Shown: positions 34,859 to 44,425, counted from the stretch's first letter. The stretch: DNA of 64,000 nt from JAGPCH01 sp039810605 (GCA_039810605.1 JBDHXH010000007.1:1-64000); one strand, 5' to 3'. Notes: a model not told the origin generated them from the letters alone. A program made the numbers and translations.

Positions 34859-36511
34859 TTGAAAAAGTATATACTGCTTATTGTCATTTTCTTATCCTGC
34901 TCGGTTTCGTATGGACAGATTAATCTTAATGTTGATGCAGGAGTAAGCAACACATTGCGCTACGGAAACGGATATGAATACACCGGACGCTTGCGCAGTC
35001 CGAAAGAATATTTTGAGAATCTGACCGATGCGAGGCTGAACGTCAATGGTGTTACGTTCGGATTGAGATATGAGGTCAGTGATCCGATTGAATACGGACT
35101 CAATTTTGTCGGCATCCGAAAACGGTACATTGAATATGAACACGAGATAGGGATATCGGCGCGTGCAGGAGATTACTGGGAAATTATTTCCCGTGGTCTT
35201 TCGCTGAATGTTTTTGAAGACAGAGCCCTCGGCTACGATACCGGAATTGACGGCATCAGAATTAATTACGAAAAGAGTTTCGGCAAGAAAAATCCGATGA
35301 AGGTAAAAGGACAGATCATTGGCGGTGATATTAATTACAGCGATTACCTGACTCCGGAAAGAATCGAGAAGTATAAGATAAGAGTCGTTAACGGACAATT
35401 CTCGCCGGTCAAACAAATTGTTTTAGGATTGGATTATGTTTATTCAATAGGAGACCTGCCGGAAGAGAGCGTAAACACGGTAGTTCATACGGATTTACCC
35501 GAAGCAAATTTTCTTCTCAATCTTCCCGAGGTTCAGTTTTATGCAGCTTATTCTCATAAGTCATCTCGAGTATCGCCGAACACAATTTATCCGGCTCCGC
35601 TTACCGGGAAAGGGGACGGATTCTATTCTTCGCTTGCATATTCCAAAGGGAAAATTGGAGTTACACTCGATTATAAAAATTACAGATACGATATAACATT
35701 GCCCGACAACAGGAGCAATACGCGTCCGACACGCATGCTGCCGTATCAAAATCCGCCGACTGCACAGAAAGAACACACCTCGACTTTGATTACCCGTAAT
35801 CCGCACGTAGTGGATTTTAATGATGAAGTCGGAGGACAATTGGACATTGTATATGCGCCGACTGACAAGCTGACTTTTAATTTAAATGGAAGCATTGCCT
35901 CGAGACATTATCAGTATCAGGACACCGATACAACGCTGCTCGTGTCATATAAGAGAGTTGACAGAAGCGACAGTTACATTCCGTCGCTCGATGATCCGTT
36001 CTCGCCATTCTGGGAATACTATCTTGAAGGCGAATGGTATGCATCGGAAAAAGTTTATGCGAAAGTTGCTTACGCGAGACAAAGCAATACTACATACAAT
36101 CAGCTCAATCCGCTGTCATCGGAGAAGTTGTTTACTTCGACGATCCCTACGGAATTTAAGTATTCATTCACGAAAGAATATACACTGACGCTGATAAGTG
36201 AAATGCAATGGGTTCACAATTCACTAAGGATTTCCGAGGATAAGGATTTTTCGAATCAGTTTTTTTCATTGACACTTTCCCGTTCGCCGAATCTTAATTT
36301 GACATTTAATTCTGAATTCACAAATGACGACGAAGAGCCAACCGGAAAGAAATCATGGTTCCTCGGCGAGGTTTCATACAAGTTGAATCAGTCGAATTCA
36401 ATTCTTGTATCTTATGGTTCTGAAAGAGGCGGACTTAGATGTGCCAATGGTATATGCAGATTCGTGAAGCCGTTCCAGGGATTCAGAATGGCGGTGCAGA
36501 CACAGTTCTGA
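34859..36511 (+). CDS. DUF6029 family outer-membrane protein
   Basis: About 550 residues with a signal peptide (KKYILLIVIFLSCSVSYGQ) and a beta-barrel-like pattern to the end. The near-C-terminal ERGGLRCANGICRFVKPFQG, with two cysteines, matches the DUF6029 family that I know from Bacteroidota genomes. Function is unknown. The start is set at TTG 34859, preceded by an AAAGGA site about 9 bp upstream; another TTG at 34838 would add seven residues. The placement after a thioredoxin and before an Omp28-like CxxC lipoprotein suggests a shared role at the outer membrane. Confidence 0.75.
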   Translation: MKKYILLIVIFLSCSVSYGQINLNVDAGVSNTLRYGNGYEYTGRLRSPKEYFENLTDARLNVNGVTFGLRYEVSDPIEYGLNFVGIRKRYIEYEHEIGISARAGDYWEIISRGLSLNVFEDRALGYDTGIDGIRINYEKSFGKKNPMKVKGQIIGGDINYSDYLTPERIEKYKIRVVNGQFSPVKQIVLGLDYVYSIGDLPEESVNTVVHTDLPEANFLLNLPEVQFYAAYSHKSSRVSPNTIYPAPLTGKGDGFYSSLAYSKGKIGVTLDYKNYRYDITLPDNRSNTRPTRMLPYQNPPTAQKEHTSTLITRNPHVVDFNDEVGGQLDIVYAPTDKLTFNLNGSIASRHYQYQDTDTTLLVSYKRVDRSDSYIPSLDDPFSPFWEYYLEGEWYASEKVYAKVAYARQSNTTYNQLNPLSSEKLFTSTIPTEFKYSFTKEYTLTLISEMQWVHNSLRISEDKDFSNQFFSLTLSRSPNLNLTFNSEFTNDDEEPTGKKSWFLGEVSYKLNQSNSILVSYGSERGGLRCANGICRFVKPFQGFRMAVQTQF

Positions 36512-36565
36512 TTTGAAGGATGGCGAATGATTTGATTTAGTTTATAAATTCAATCAATTAAGTTT

Positions 36566-37363
36566 ATGAAATATTTTATCAGAAGTTTAATAATTTGTAT
36601 TGCGGCCGGTTACTTTTTCTCTTGTGAGAGTAATGACAATCCGGCAAGTGAAAAAAATACACCGCCAGTTAATGTGCCGGCGAATAAAATACTTGTAGAA
36701 CTTTTTACAAACACAAGCTGTATTCCCTGCGTTGAAGCCAATCAGTATCTTGATGCAGTTGATGAATTGCAAGGCGTGACAAATAACGATACCAACGTTA
36801 TAATAGTAAGATACCACACGACGCTTTTTGCAGGTGATCCATTTTATCTCTATAACACAACGGACAATGACGCGCGAATGAGTTATTATCCCAATTCGGC
36901 GATTGTAAATCCATTTACATTTCTACTTGGAATTTTCATGGGCAACTACTCATCTGCTGCCTGGACAAATAAGTTAAATGAAAAACTCGGAGAGACAAGA
37001 TCGTTCGGCGTTGTGCTGTCTAATTCATACAACGGCTCTTCCCGCAGCGGATCGTTGGGCATCGCCATTAACCAGCTGTCGGGAAACTCCATCAGCGACC
37101 TCGTTTATCATGCGGTACTTGTTGAAAGCGGAATTCAGTATAATGCTCCGAATGGAGAAACACACTTTAATAATACAATGAGAGATCTCATTACCCCGAC
37201 CGCCGGACAACCCTTCACAGTAAACTCCGGTCAGACAAGCAACTTCAATCTTGGCTACAACGTCGCTTCGGAAATTAATCAGAACAATGCTTACATAGTT
37301 GTTTTCATTCAGCGAGTTTCTACCAGAGAAGTTCTCGGAGTAGAAAGAGTTAAGGTAAATTAA
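36566..37363 (+). CDS. Omp28-related thioredoxin-like lipoprotein
   Basis: A 265-residue lipoprotein (MKYFIRSLIICIAAGYFFSC, lipid Cys20). After a Pro/Asn-rich linker comes a thioredoxin-like segment with VELFTNTSCIPCVEANQYLD, giving a CxxC at Cys52/Cys55. The C-terminal ~120 residues look like a beta-rich domain, as in Omp28 proteins of Bacteroidota. The redox motif suggests thiol exchange on the periplasmic or surface side. Immediately after its stop the heptamer array begins at 37366. Confidence 0.78.
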   Translation: MKYFIRSLIICIAAGYFFSCESNDNPASEKNTPPVNVPANKILVELFTNTSCIPCVEANQYLDAVDELQGVTNNDTNVIIVRYHTTLFAGDPFYLYNTTDNDARMSYYPNSAIVNPFTFLLGIFMGNYSSAAWTNKLNEKLGETRSFGVVLSNSYNGSSRSGSLGIAINQLSGNSISDLVYHAVLVESGIQYNAPNGETHFNNTMRDLITPTAGQPFTVNSGQTSNFNLGYNVASEINQNNAYIVVFIQRVSTREVLGVERVKVN

Positions 37364-37365
37364 CC

Positions 37366-37540
37366 GATTCACGACTGCCGACTCACGACTGCCGATTCAC
37401 GATTACCGATTCACGATTACCGATTCACGATTGCCGATTCACGATTGCCGATTCACGATTGCCGATTCACGATTACCGATTGCCGATTCACGATTACCGA
37501 TTGCCGTTTCACGATTACCGATTGCCGTTTCACGATTCAC
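37366..37540. repeat. 25 tandem heptamers of GATTNNC type
   Basis: The 175 bp from 37366 to 37540 can be parsed exactly into 25 consecutive 7-mers with no extra bases. The units are GATTCAC, GATTACC, GATTGCC, GACTGCC, GACTCAC and GTTTCAC, mostly alternating CAC units with GCC or ACC units, so a 14-bp higher-order period also appears. It starts 2 bp after the Omp28-like stop codon and ends 41 bp before the HhH-barrel start. Translating it gives the low-complexity ADSRLPI pattern, which I regard as non-coding. Confidence 0.85.
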
Positions 37541-37581
37541 AATGAATAATTATATTTACACCGAACTTATGAATAAGAATT

Positions 37582-39663
37582 ATGATTACGTATGTTTTAG
37601 TTTTAGTTATTATGATCACAGCACCACTTCGCTTTGTTTTCTCCCAAAGCGATTCATCTATTGCTTATTCTCCCGATACCACCGATTTAAGAAATTCTTT
37701 CCGAGAAGAGATTCTCCTTGAAGGATTAAATCTTGAAGATGAAGATTCGGAGCTTCTCGAATATCTCGAAAATCTTAAAAAGAATCCAATTGATCTGAAT
37801 GAGGCTACACGGCAGCAGCTTGAAACGATTCCGTTCCTTAGTTCGATAACCGTAAAGAAAATTCTTTCATACCGAAATGGTAAAGGAAAATTCAAGTCCA
37901 AGAGGGAGTTGATGAATATTGACGGTTTCAGTGAAGAGCTGTATGAACGAATTAAAGTTTATTTTATCGTTCGGCAAAATTCTGCTGACGTTAACATTGA
38001 TGAAACAGGTTTGCCTCAAAAAATTTCTTCGAAGTCAGCGACGAAGAAGTTTGGTCTCAATCTTCGCACAAGTTTCTTTCAGGAGCTTCAGCAGAGGAAG
38101 GGTTATATAACGGGAAGATATGAAGGCTCGAGTCTGAAGTCATATAGCAGGGTAGCAACAAAGTACAATAATCGAAATTATGATCTTTCATTGAATCTTA
38201 CTTCAGAAAAAGATCCCGGTGAAAAGAATTATTCGGATTTTCTGTCAGGCAATATCATGCTCGACAAATCAGGATTCATAAGGAAGGTAGTAGCGGGCGA
38301 TTACACGTTGAATTTCGGACAAGGCTTGTCAATGTGGAACGGACTGTCATTTTCAAAGGGCATCAGCTCTGTCAGTACAGTTAAGAAAAAAGGCAGAGGA
38401 CTGCGCGGATACAGTTCCTCGAATGAAGTGCAGTTCTTCCGGGGTGTGGCAATAAACGGCGGGTTCAAAAAATTCGATTTCACATTTTTTTATTCCGCGA
38501 ATTATTTTGATGCCGCTATTGATACTGCAAGTGGAACAGCGCGGAGTATTTATTACGATGGCTATCACAGAAATTCAGCAGAAATTATGCGGAAAAATTC
38601 ATTGCTCGAGAGGTTGTCGGGGGGAAGAGTTGTTTATGGAGACGACGGAATCAAAATCGGTGTTTCATACTGGAGTTCACGTTTCTCAAAAGAAATATCG
38701 AGAGATTCTTCAAAGAAATTGTATAATTTTTCAGGCAGGCAAGCAAGCGCAATGGGTGCTGATTATGATTTTGTTGTTGGAAGCATAAATGTTTTCGGTG
38801 AATGGACGCGCTCGCAGTCAGGTTCTGTTGCATACATTAACTCTGCCCAATTTACTCTGAATAGAATTGGCGAACTTGTTTTTTCTTACCGCAGTTATCC
38901 GGCAGATTTTGCGCCAATGCATTCAAACGGATTTGGAGAAAAGGGCGGAGAGACATACAATGAGAGAGGATTCTATTCCGGAGTTTCATTGAGACTTTCA
39001 AAAGGTTTTCATTTAAATTCATATCTTGATGTATATGAATTTCCATACCGCACATACTTCGAGCCGCTGCCTGTTTCAGGAATTGATTTCCTGTGCAACG
39101 CTGAATGGAGAGTATCCGGAGGTCTGGTATTTAATCTGAAATACAAAAATGAAAGCAGGGAAGAATCGGGGATCTCTTCGGATGAATTTAACAGAGAGGT
39201 CAGGCTTATGCACAACAGAAATCAGACAAGCATAAGAGCCGACATGATAATTCAGCAATCGGAAAAAATAAGGCTCCGGAGCAGATACGAATATACTTCC
39301 GTAACGTATGAACTTTTCGGAACGGGAGTCAAAGGCACTTTATTTTATAGTGAAATAAAATTAATGCCTCTGCCGGGATTTGTTTTCGAAACACGGTTTT
39401 CATTTTTCAATACCGATAATTATGACAGCAGAATTTATCAATATGAAAATGATATTAAGGGTGTGATGTCAAATGCTGCCTTGTTTGGGAAGGGAAGACG
39501 GTGGTATGTATTGATTCGATGCGAGCCGATTAACGGAATTGAAGTTTCAGCAAAGTACGGGAAAACATTTTATGACGGGACAAAATTTTTTGGAAGCGGT
39601 GATGATGAAATCAAAGGAGATGTCAGCGATAAAATTTCCATAGGGATTGATGCGGGACTCTGA
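37582..39663 (+). CDS. Helix-hairpin-helix protein with large beta-barrel-like domain
   Basis: A 693-residue exported protein. Residues 1-21 are a signal peptide (LVLVIMITAPLRFVFS). Residues ~68-130 form a ComEA-like double helix-hairpin-helix region: NPIDLNEATRQQLETIPFLS and SKRELMNIDGFSEELYERIK. From ~150 to the end the sequence alternates beta-strands with many Tyr, Phe, Arg and Gly, as expected of an outer-membrane barrel (GDYTLNFGQGLSMWNG, GRGLRGYSS). HhH motifs usually bind DNA non-specifically, but in exported proteins they may bind other partners. Function is unknown; it starts just after the heptamer array. Confidence 0.72.
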   Translation: MITYVLVLVIMITAPLRFVFSQSDSSIAYSPDTTDLRNSFREEILLEGLNLEDEDSELLEYLENLKKNPIDLNEATRQQLETIPFLSSITVKKILSYRNGKGKFKSKRELMNIDGFSEELYERIKVYFIVRQNSADVNIDETGLPQKISSKSATKKFGLNLRTSFFQELQQRKGYITGRYEGSSLKSYSRVATKYNNRNYDLSLNLTSEKDPGEKNYSDFLSGNIMLDKSGFIRKVVAGDYTLNFGQGLSMWNGLSFSKGISSVSTVKKKGRGLRGYSSSNEVQFFRGVAINGGFKKFDFTFFYSANYFDAAIDTASGTARSIYYDGYHRNSAEIMRKNSLLERLSGGRVVYGDDGIKIGVSYWSSRFSKEISRDSSKKLYNFSGRQASAMGADYDFVVGSINVFGEWTRSQSGSVAYINSAQFTLNRIGELVFSYRSYPADFAPMHSNGFGEKGGETYNERGFYSGVSLRLSKGFHLNSYLDVYEFPYRTYFEPLPVSGIDFLCNAEWRVSGGLVFNLKYKNESREESGISSDEFNREVRLMHNRNQTSIRADMIIQQSEKIRLRSRYEYTSVTYELFGTGVKGTLFYSEIKLMPLPGFVFETRFSFFNTDNYDSRIYQYENDIKGVMSNAALFGKGRRWYVLIRCEPINGIEVSAKYGKTFYDGTKFFGSGDDEIKGDVSDKISIGIDAGL

Positions 39664-39691
39664 TAGCAACTATATCTTGCAAAAATGAAAA

Positions 39692-39720
39692 GAGCCGGGA
39701 GATTCGCATCCATCCGGCTC
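39692..39720. terminator. Hairpin between convergent genes, probable terminator
   Basis: GAGCCGG (39692-39698) and CCGGCTC (39714-39720) form a 7-bp GC-rich stem with a 15-base loop, between the stop codons of the convergent HhH-barrel and DUF5916 genes. There is no T-tract, so it would be a weak or factor-assisted terminator. Confidence 0.4.
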
Positions 39721-39748
39721 CGGAATTAAGGAGTAGCACAATGTAGAA

Positions 39749-41818
39749 CTAAAATGAGAATTCGTATCCCACTTTAAAATACTTTGCAGTATTCTGCAGC
39801 TTGTTTCCGTTCAGATTCAGAACAAGATATACATTACTTCCGGCAAAGAATTCATACTGAAGAATTGAATTCCAGAGGGCCTGCTTTGTATAATTGTCAC
39901 GTTGATAATATGAACGCAAATAAAGCTTGGGCAGAACTTTCCAGTCTATTCGCGTATTCAGAATGGTTCTCTTTATTCCGAAAACGTCAAGAAAAGTCAG
40001 ACTACCGCTCACTGACAATCTTTCAAAAAGAAATACATTACCATTGACGTAAGGATTCTTGATGAATGATCCGAAATATGGTCCAAAATAATATCCTACC
40101 GTTACCGCATTAGTGCCAAGAAAGAAATTCGCCGTGTATTCCTGCGCCATATTATTTCTCGTAATGAGGTTGCCGTTCTCATCAAAATCATTGGGCTTAT
40201 TGATTTCAAAGTACTGATTAAATCTAAGCCATTCGGAAACTTTGTAATTTGTGTTAAGAAAATAATTGTTCTGAAACTTGAAGTTGTCTGTATAGTATCC
40301 GTCATTATGAAGTATCCTGCCCTGATAATATCCGCCGTTAAGATTCATATCGCTGAAATAAGTCTGATCGAATACAAATTTATATCCCCCTGAAATATTA
40401 GTCTCATCGTAGTTATTAGGTAGTCCTGTCTGGCTGTTAAAATCGGTTGATGCATTGAAACCGCGGTTGACTCTGGTGTAAGATACATCGGCATAAGGTC
40501 CGCCGGCATCGTTGTATTGATAATATGAATACAACTGATATGCTGATCCTTCCTGATCATATCCGGACTGCCTGTTCCAACTGTTTGCAAACTGTGCCTG
40601 AAACCTTAAGGGATTATCCGGGAAGCGGTACAACCCGTCAAAGCTAAGGATTTTTTCTTCGTACGTTGTTCCTTCATTCTTGGAATAGATGGCAAGTGAT
40701 CCGACATTCAAATTTTTTGTAACTATGTTTGGTCGAGCTATAAAGAAATTTCTTTTGTCACCGTTTTCATCTCTGTCGTCAACATAGACTGCGCCTCCTT
40801 TCAGTAGATCACTGCGAAATGTATAATTGAAGCCGTATCTTATGTCCTGAATTGATCGGGTATAAAATAAATTTATCGGAGTCCTGAAAATATCCAGATC
40901 CTTGCTGAAGAAAGGTCTTTTCTCCTGAAGGAAAATCGGACGAGCATAGAGAGAAAATCTGAACGGATCTGCTTCAAGTGTGGATTCATCGGGATTGTAA
41001 GTGGTTTTCAGTTTGTGCTTGTCAAGGCTGACATTAAAGTCTCCACCAAATACAACGGAATCATTCTGGCCGTTAAAGCTCTGTCCTACGATTGTAGGAA
41101 TTGCAGTGAAATTCAGATTTAGTTTTTCATCAAACGGGGTGACGAGATCCAGTTTGTATGTGTGCTTTAATGAAAGCAATTCACTGTCGGGGATAAGTGA
41201 ATAATAATAATAAGTACCGTCTTCTTTATATGCAAACATCTGAACGTCGAGACCAATTTGTTTTTTATTTTTGTTCTGAAGTTTGTCAACAGGAATCCTG
41301 ACCTCGGTTTGAATATGACCCGCAGCTCCGTCTTTTGGTTCTTTAACGATTTTTGATTTCACGTCCCAGATCCAGTCCCACTCATTTGACATGTTTCTCT
41401 GATTATAGACAATTGCATCGCGCTGATTGTTTAGAAAACTGAATGAAAAGAAGTAACCATTCTGATTTTTGTTCTCAAGGTCAAGCATTATGAAAAATTC
41501 GTTTTCGTCTTCGGTACTTCTGTCGCGCGTGAGAGATTTACTTATGATTTTACCCTTCGGATAATAATCAAATCCGAAAAAAAGAGCTTCTTTGGTTTGC
41601 TTAATGTAAACTACGGTACTGTCGTGTGAGCTGTCCTCCGTCTTGGGAATGAACTTATAAAACTTGGTGAAAACTTTTGCGCCTGTCCATTCTGAAGATT
41701 CGATCTTCCCGTCAATTGCAGGGGACTGTATAGAATTTATTCCCTGTGTCTGTGTCAGGGAAACTCTCGATATGAAAAGAATTAGACTAACAATTACAAA
41801 AGTAAAATTCTTCTTCAT
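39749..41818 (-). CDS. DUF5916 / CBM9-like outer-membrane protein
   Basis: A 689-residue exported protein. After the signal peptide (MKKNFTFVIVSLILFISRVS) there is a family 9 carbohydrate-binding-like beta-sandwich (~30-210): SPAIDGKIESSEWTGAKVF, DENEFFIMLDLENKNQNGYF and EVRIPVDKLQ. The rest is the DUF5916 barrel-like region with PIFLQEKRPFFSKDLDIF and FYTRSIQDIRYGF, ending in FKVGYEFSF with a terminal Phe. It is probably a surface or outer-membrane protein; ligand unknown. The 230 bp upstream hold AT-rich sequence and no recognised element. Confidence 0.82.
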   Translation of the reverse strand: MKKNFTFVIVSLILFISRVSLTQTQGINSIQSPAIDGKIESSEWTGAKVFTKFYKFIPKTEDSSHDSTVVYIKQTKEALFFGFDYYPKGKIISKSLTRDRSTEDENEFFIMLDLENKNQNGYFFSFSFLNNQRDAIVYNQRNMSNEWDWIWDVKSKIVKEPKDGAAGHIQTEVRIPVDKLQNKNKKQIGLDVQMFAYKEDGTYYYYSLIPDSELLSLKHTYKLDLVTPFDEKLNLNFTAIPTIVGQSFNGQNDSVVFGGDFNVSLDKHKLKTTYNPDESTLEADPFRFSLYARPIFLQEKRPFFSKDLDIFRTPINLFYTRSIQDIRYGFNYTFRSDLLKGGAVYVDDRDENGDKRNFFIARPNIVTKNLNVGSLAIYSKNEGTTYEEKILSFDGLYRFPDNPLRFQAQFANSWNRQSGYDQEGSAYQLYSYYQYNDAGGPYADVSYTRVNRGFNASTDFNSQTGLPNNYDETNISGGYKFVFDQTYFSDMNLNGGYYQGRILHNDGYYTDNFKFQNNYFLNTNYKVSEWLRFNQYFEINKPNDFDENGNLITRNNMAQEYTANFFLGTNAVTVGYYFGPYFGSFIKNPYVNGNVFLFERLSVSGSLTFLDVFGIKRTILNTRIDWKVLPKLYLRSYYQRDNYTKQALWNSILQYEFFAGSNVYLVLNLNGNKLQNTAKYFKVGYEFSF

Positions 41819-42048
41819 GACATTGATTGTTGTATTTTGAAAAACAGTTCATTGAAAGATTAATTTTGACCCGGCAATAATTTAGAAACTTCTTTTCATA
41901 ACGGAATAGGTAAATTAAGGTTTCAGGAGGTAAAAATTTTTTTTGACTAATGACAGATTTATTTAAAGCATCAGGAATGGTAATAAGTCAAGCGTCGTGT
42001 TCATGCCGGTTGGTTTGCGGGAGATCAGTCCGCTGTTTGGATAGGTAA

Positions 42049-42648
42049 TTAATTTAGTACAAATTCTTTTGGTTCTGCTTTTCCTGTGAGTTCAACCCGA
42101 ATTCCGGTAGGTGCGTTGTAATTATAAACAACGAAATCTATTGTGTTAATGTGATCCCCAAATCCTGACTTAATTTCAAAAAGAAACATTCCGAATTTAA
42201 ATGCCTCAAGCGGAGTGGAATAACCTGAACTCTTTCCGTTGATGAGAATATCAACCCCGCTATTGTCGGAACTCCAGGCACCGGTGATGACTGCTGTGTT
42301 TGGTTTGAATTTGCCAAGATCAAAAGTAACCCTGTAAATATATGTTCCCTGTGCTTCAAAACGGCCATCACCCGAAGGCGCAATCCATTGTGAACGCGAG
42401 TTATTTGGATACCAGCAGTTCATGGGAAAGCCGTTGTATTTCACTACTCTTGTATCAGGACCGTTGAATTCCTTATCGGCGCTTGAAATTAAGATATAAT
42501 GAGGATCTACGGAATACTCGTCAAGCAGCATGCTGTTGTCATCGAGTCCGGTGTTGAATAATCCGGGAATATCAATTGGATCCGGTCTGGCAGTCTTTGA
42601 AATGAAAAATGTAAATGCAAGAAGAAGAATTTTAATGCAAACTTTCAT
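42049..42648 (-). CDS. Small secreted beta-sandwich protein, unknown function
   Basis: A 199-residue protein with a signal peptide (MKVCIKILLLAFTFFISKTA) and a beta-rich body. The segment YIYRVTFDLGKFKPNTAVIT, GAWSSDNSGVDILINGKSSG resembles a galactose-binding-like jelly roll of the kind found in secreted proteins. There is no sorting domain or lipobox. Its role is unknown; it may bind a glycan or surface ligand. It is encoded on the same strand as DUF5916 and menA but with gaps of 230 and 54 bp, so operon membership is uncertain. Confidence 0.6.
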   Translation of the reverse strand: MKVCIKILLLAFTFFISKTARPDPIDIPGLFNTGLDDNSMLLDEYSVDPHYILISSADKEFNGPDTRVVKYNGFPMNCWYPNNSRSQWIAPSGDGRFEAQGTYIYRVTFDLGKFKPNTAVITGAWSSDNSGVDILINGKSSGYSTPLEAFKFGMFLFEIKSGFGDHINTIDFVVYNYNAPTGIRVELTGKAEPKEFVLN

Positions 42649-42702
42649 GCCCTCAAAAAATTATAAATGTTCGGTGAATCTTATATTTAAATTTTAGTCA
42701 AT

Positions 42703-43653
42703 TCAGATCCATACTGATACCAGCAGACCAATTACGAATGCAAGCCCGAATACCATATTGAGTTGAGCGGTTGAAACTATCAACGTTGTTCCGTATTCAA
42801 ATCTCTCCTGACCTGCTGGAGGAAAGCCGGAAGACATTTTTACAAGCTTCAGTCCCAGCGGTAATGTGAGCACTGAAAGCAGCGCAAACCATGGAAGCAT
42901 TCGCAGCAGGACAAATATTACCAAAGCAATATAAGCACCGAGGATAAGCAGGTAATAAACTTTGACTGACATTGCTTCTCCAATTAATATCGGCAGAGTC
43001 TTCACGCCGAACTTACCGTCGAAATGAAGATCCCTTATGTTATTTGCGTGCAATATAGCATCTATCAGCAAACCGACTGGAATAGAAAAAAGGAGTGGAA
43101 GATAAGAGAACTGATTTGTCTGGACAATGTATGCGCCGAGAGTCATCCCCAGTCCAAAAGAAATTATCACCTGCAAGTCTCCGAGCGCCTTATATTTAAA
43201 TGCAAGGGGCTTCGCAGTGTAAAAGATTGCAGAGAATAAACCGAACAAGCTTAAATAGAGAATCCACATTCCTGCCTGCGTGTATAAATAAATTCCAATG
43301 AGGAATGCAATCGTCAAAGCCCATACTGCACCAATCTTCATTTGTTTTTCGCTGACCAATCCCATTGAGATTACCATTGATCCTCCGTGCGGTATTCCCA
43401 GTTCTTTATCTTCCTTGTCAATGCCGGTGTCATAATCTACTATATCGTTTATGAGATTCGTTCCAACCTGAACGAGAACACAGCCTACTAGGCAAAGGAA
43501 GAAATTCAGGAAATTAAAATTCAAATCAGGGTTCAAAACTACCGCAAGCACGGAGCCCAATAAGACAGGTATTATTGAAGCCGGAAATGAATATGCTCTC
43601 GCAGCCATCAGCCAGAGTTTAATACCGGCAGGGGGATTATTGATTTCGGACAT
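42703..43653 (-). CDS. menA: 1,4-dihydroxy-2-naphthoate polyprenyltransferase
   Basis: A 316-residue UbiA-superfamily membrane enzyme with about eight helices. The first Mg-binding motif is TNLINDIVDYDTGIDKED and the second is ANNIRDLHFDGKFGVKTLP (NxxRDxxxD). The N-terminal WLMAARAYSFPASIIPVLLG is typical of MenA, which joins DHNA to a polyprenyl chain during menaquinone synthesis. The chain donor may be made by the polyprenyl synthase at 60186. Menaquinone would be the acceptor for the complex I subunits seen here. Confidence 0.93.
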   Translation of the reverse strand: MSEINNPPAGIKLWLMAARAYSFPASIIPVLLGSVLAVVLNPDLNFNFLNFFLCLVGCVLVQVGTNLINDIVDYDTGIDKEDKELGIPHGGSMVISMGLVSEKQMKIGAVWALTIAFLIGIYLYTQAGMWILYLSLFGLFSAIFYTAKPLAFKYKALGDLQVIISFGLGMTLGAYIVQTNQFSYLPLLFSIPVGLLIDAILHANNIRDLHFDGKFGVKTLPILIGEAMSVKVYYLLILGAYIALVIFVLLRMLPWFALLSVLTLPLGLKLVKMSSGFPPAGQERFEYGTTLIVSTAQLNMVFGLAFVIGLLVSVWI

Positions 43654-43774
43654 TTGCGTTTGTATGTTTTTCTTTGAAATTACTTACAAAGAAATTTTAA
43701 AAAAACACATTTATCTTTGTGCCAAACTTTGAAGATTTCAACATCAATTTACCAATTCAAAGTCGCTTCGGATT

Positions 43775-44425
43775 CTATTTCACAACTGCCATCACAAAAC
43801 CGTCACCTATAGCCATGATCATAGATTCAACCCTTGAATCTTTTTTTATAAACTCGTTTGTCGTCTGTATTGACTTCAGATCCGCGTCGTCACCTGCGTC
43901 TTCAAGCACACGTCCTGACTTGAGCATATTATCCAGAATAATCGGAGTTCCTTTATGAGAAAGTTTTATCGCCGCTTCATAATAGTCGGGATATGAAGTT
44001 TTATCCGCATCAATGAAAATCAAATCAAATTTTCTTCCTTCTGCGATCAACTCTTTCATGTGATCAATTCCCTTTGAAATTACAACTTCCGTTTTTTCCT
44101 TCAATCCTGCTTTTTCAAAATATTTCTTTGCGATGGCAGCGTGCTTGTTATCCATCTCAACCGTTGTAAGTTTTCCGCCCTCGGCAAGTCCTCTTGCTAT
44201 CTGAATGCCGCTATATCCCGTGAGTGTTCCGATTTCCAATGCAGACTTTGCATTTATCATTTTACAAAGCAAGCAAAGAAATCTTCCCTGATCGGGAGCT
44301 ATTTGAATCAGAGGAATTCCGAGCTCTTCGGTTTCCTTTATAAGCTCATCTTCTAATTTGTGATCAGGAACAGAATTATCAAATACATATTTGTATAATT
44401 CTTCCGTCATGGGTACAGTTTTCAT
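43775..44425 (-). CDS. Class I SAM-dependent O-methyltransferase
   Basis: A 216-residue catechol/caffeoyl-CoA-type O-methyltransferase. The SAM-binding region is AKSALEIGTLTGYSGIQIAR with TTVEMDNKHAAIAKKYFEKA, and the metal site is in FDLIFIDADKTSYPDYYEAA and IILDNML. Start at ATG 44425 gives the usual MKTVPMTEELYKYV N-terminus; the upstream in-frame ATG at 44470 would add 15 unlikely residues. Members methylate small hydroxyl substrates with a divalent cation; the substrate is unknown. Confidence 0.9.
   Translation of the reverse strand: MKTVPMTEELYKYVFDNSVPDHKLEDELIKETEELGIPLIQIAPDQGRFLCLLCKMINAKSALEIGTLTGYSGIQIARGLAEGGKLTTVEMDNKHAAIAKKYFEKAGLKEKTEVVISKGIDHMKELIAEGRKFDLIFIDADKTSYPDYYEAAIKLSHKGTPIILDNMLKSGRVLEDAGDDADLKSIQTTNEFIKKDSRVESMIMAIGDGFVMAVVK

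Noticed and set aside
37366..37540. CRISPR-like array
   Set aside because: Units are only 7 bp with no spacers and no cas genes nearby; it is a simple tandem repeat.
37431..37721. A 96-residue frame with ADSRLPI repeats
   Set aside because: It is a translation of the heptamer array running into the HhH gene in the wrong frame; low complexity and no homologous pattern.
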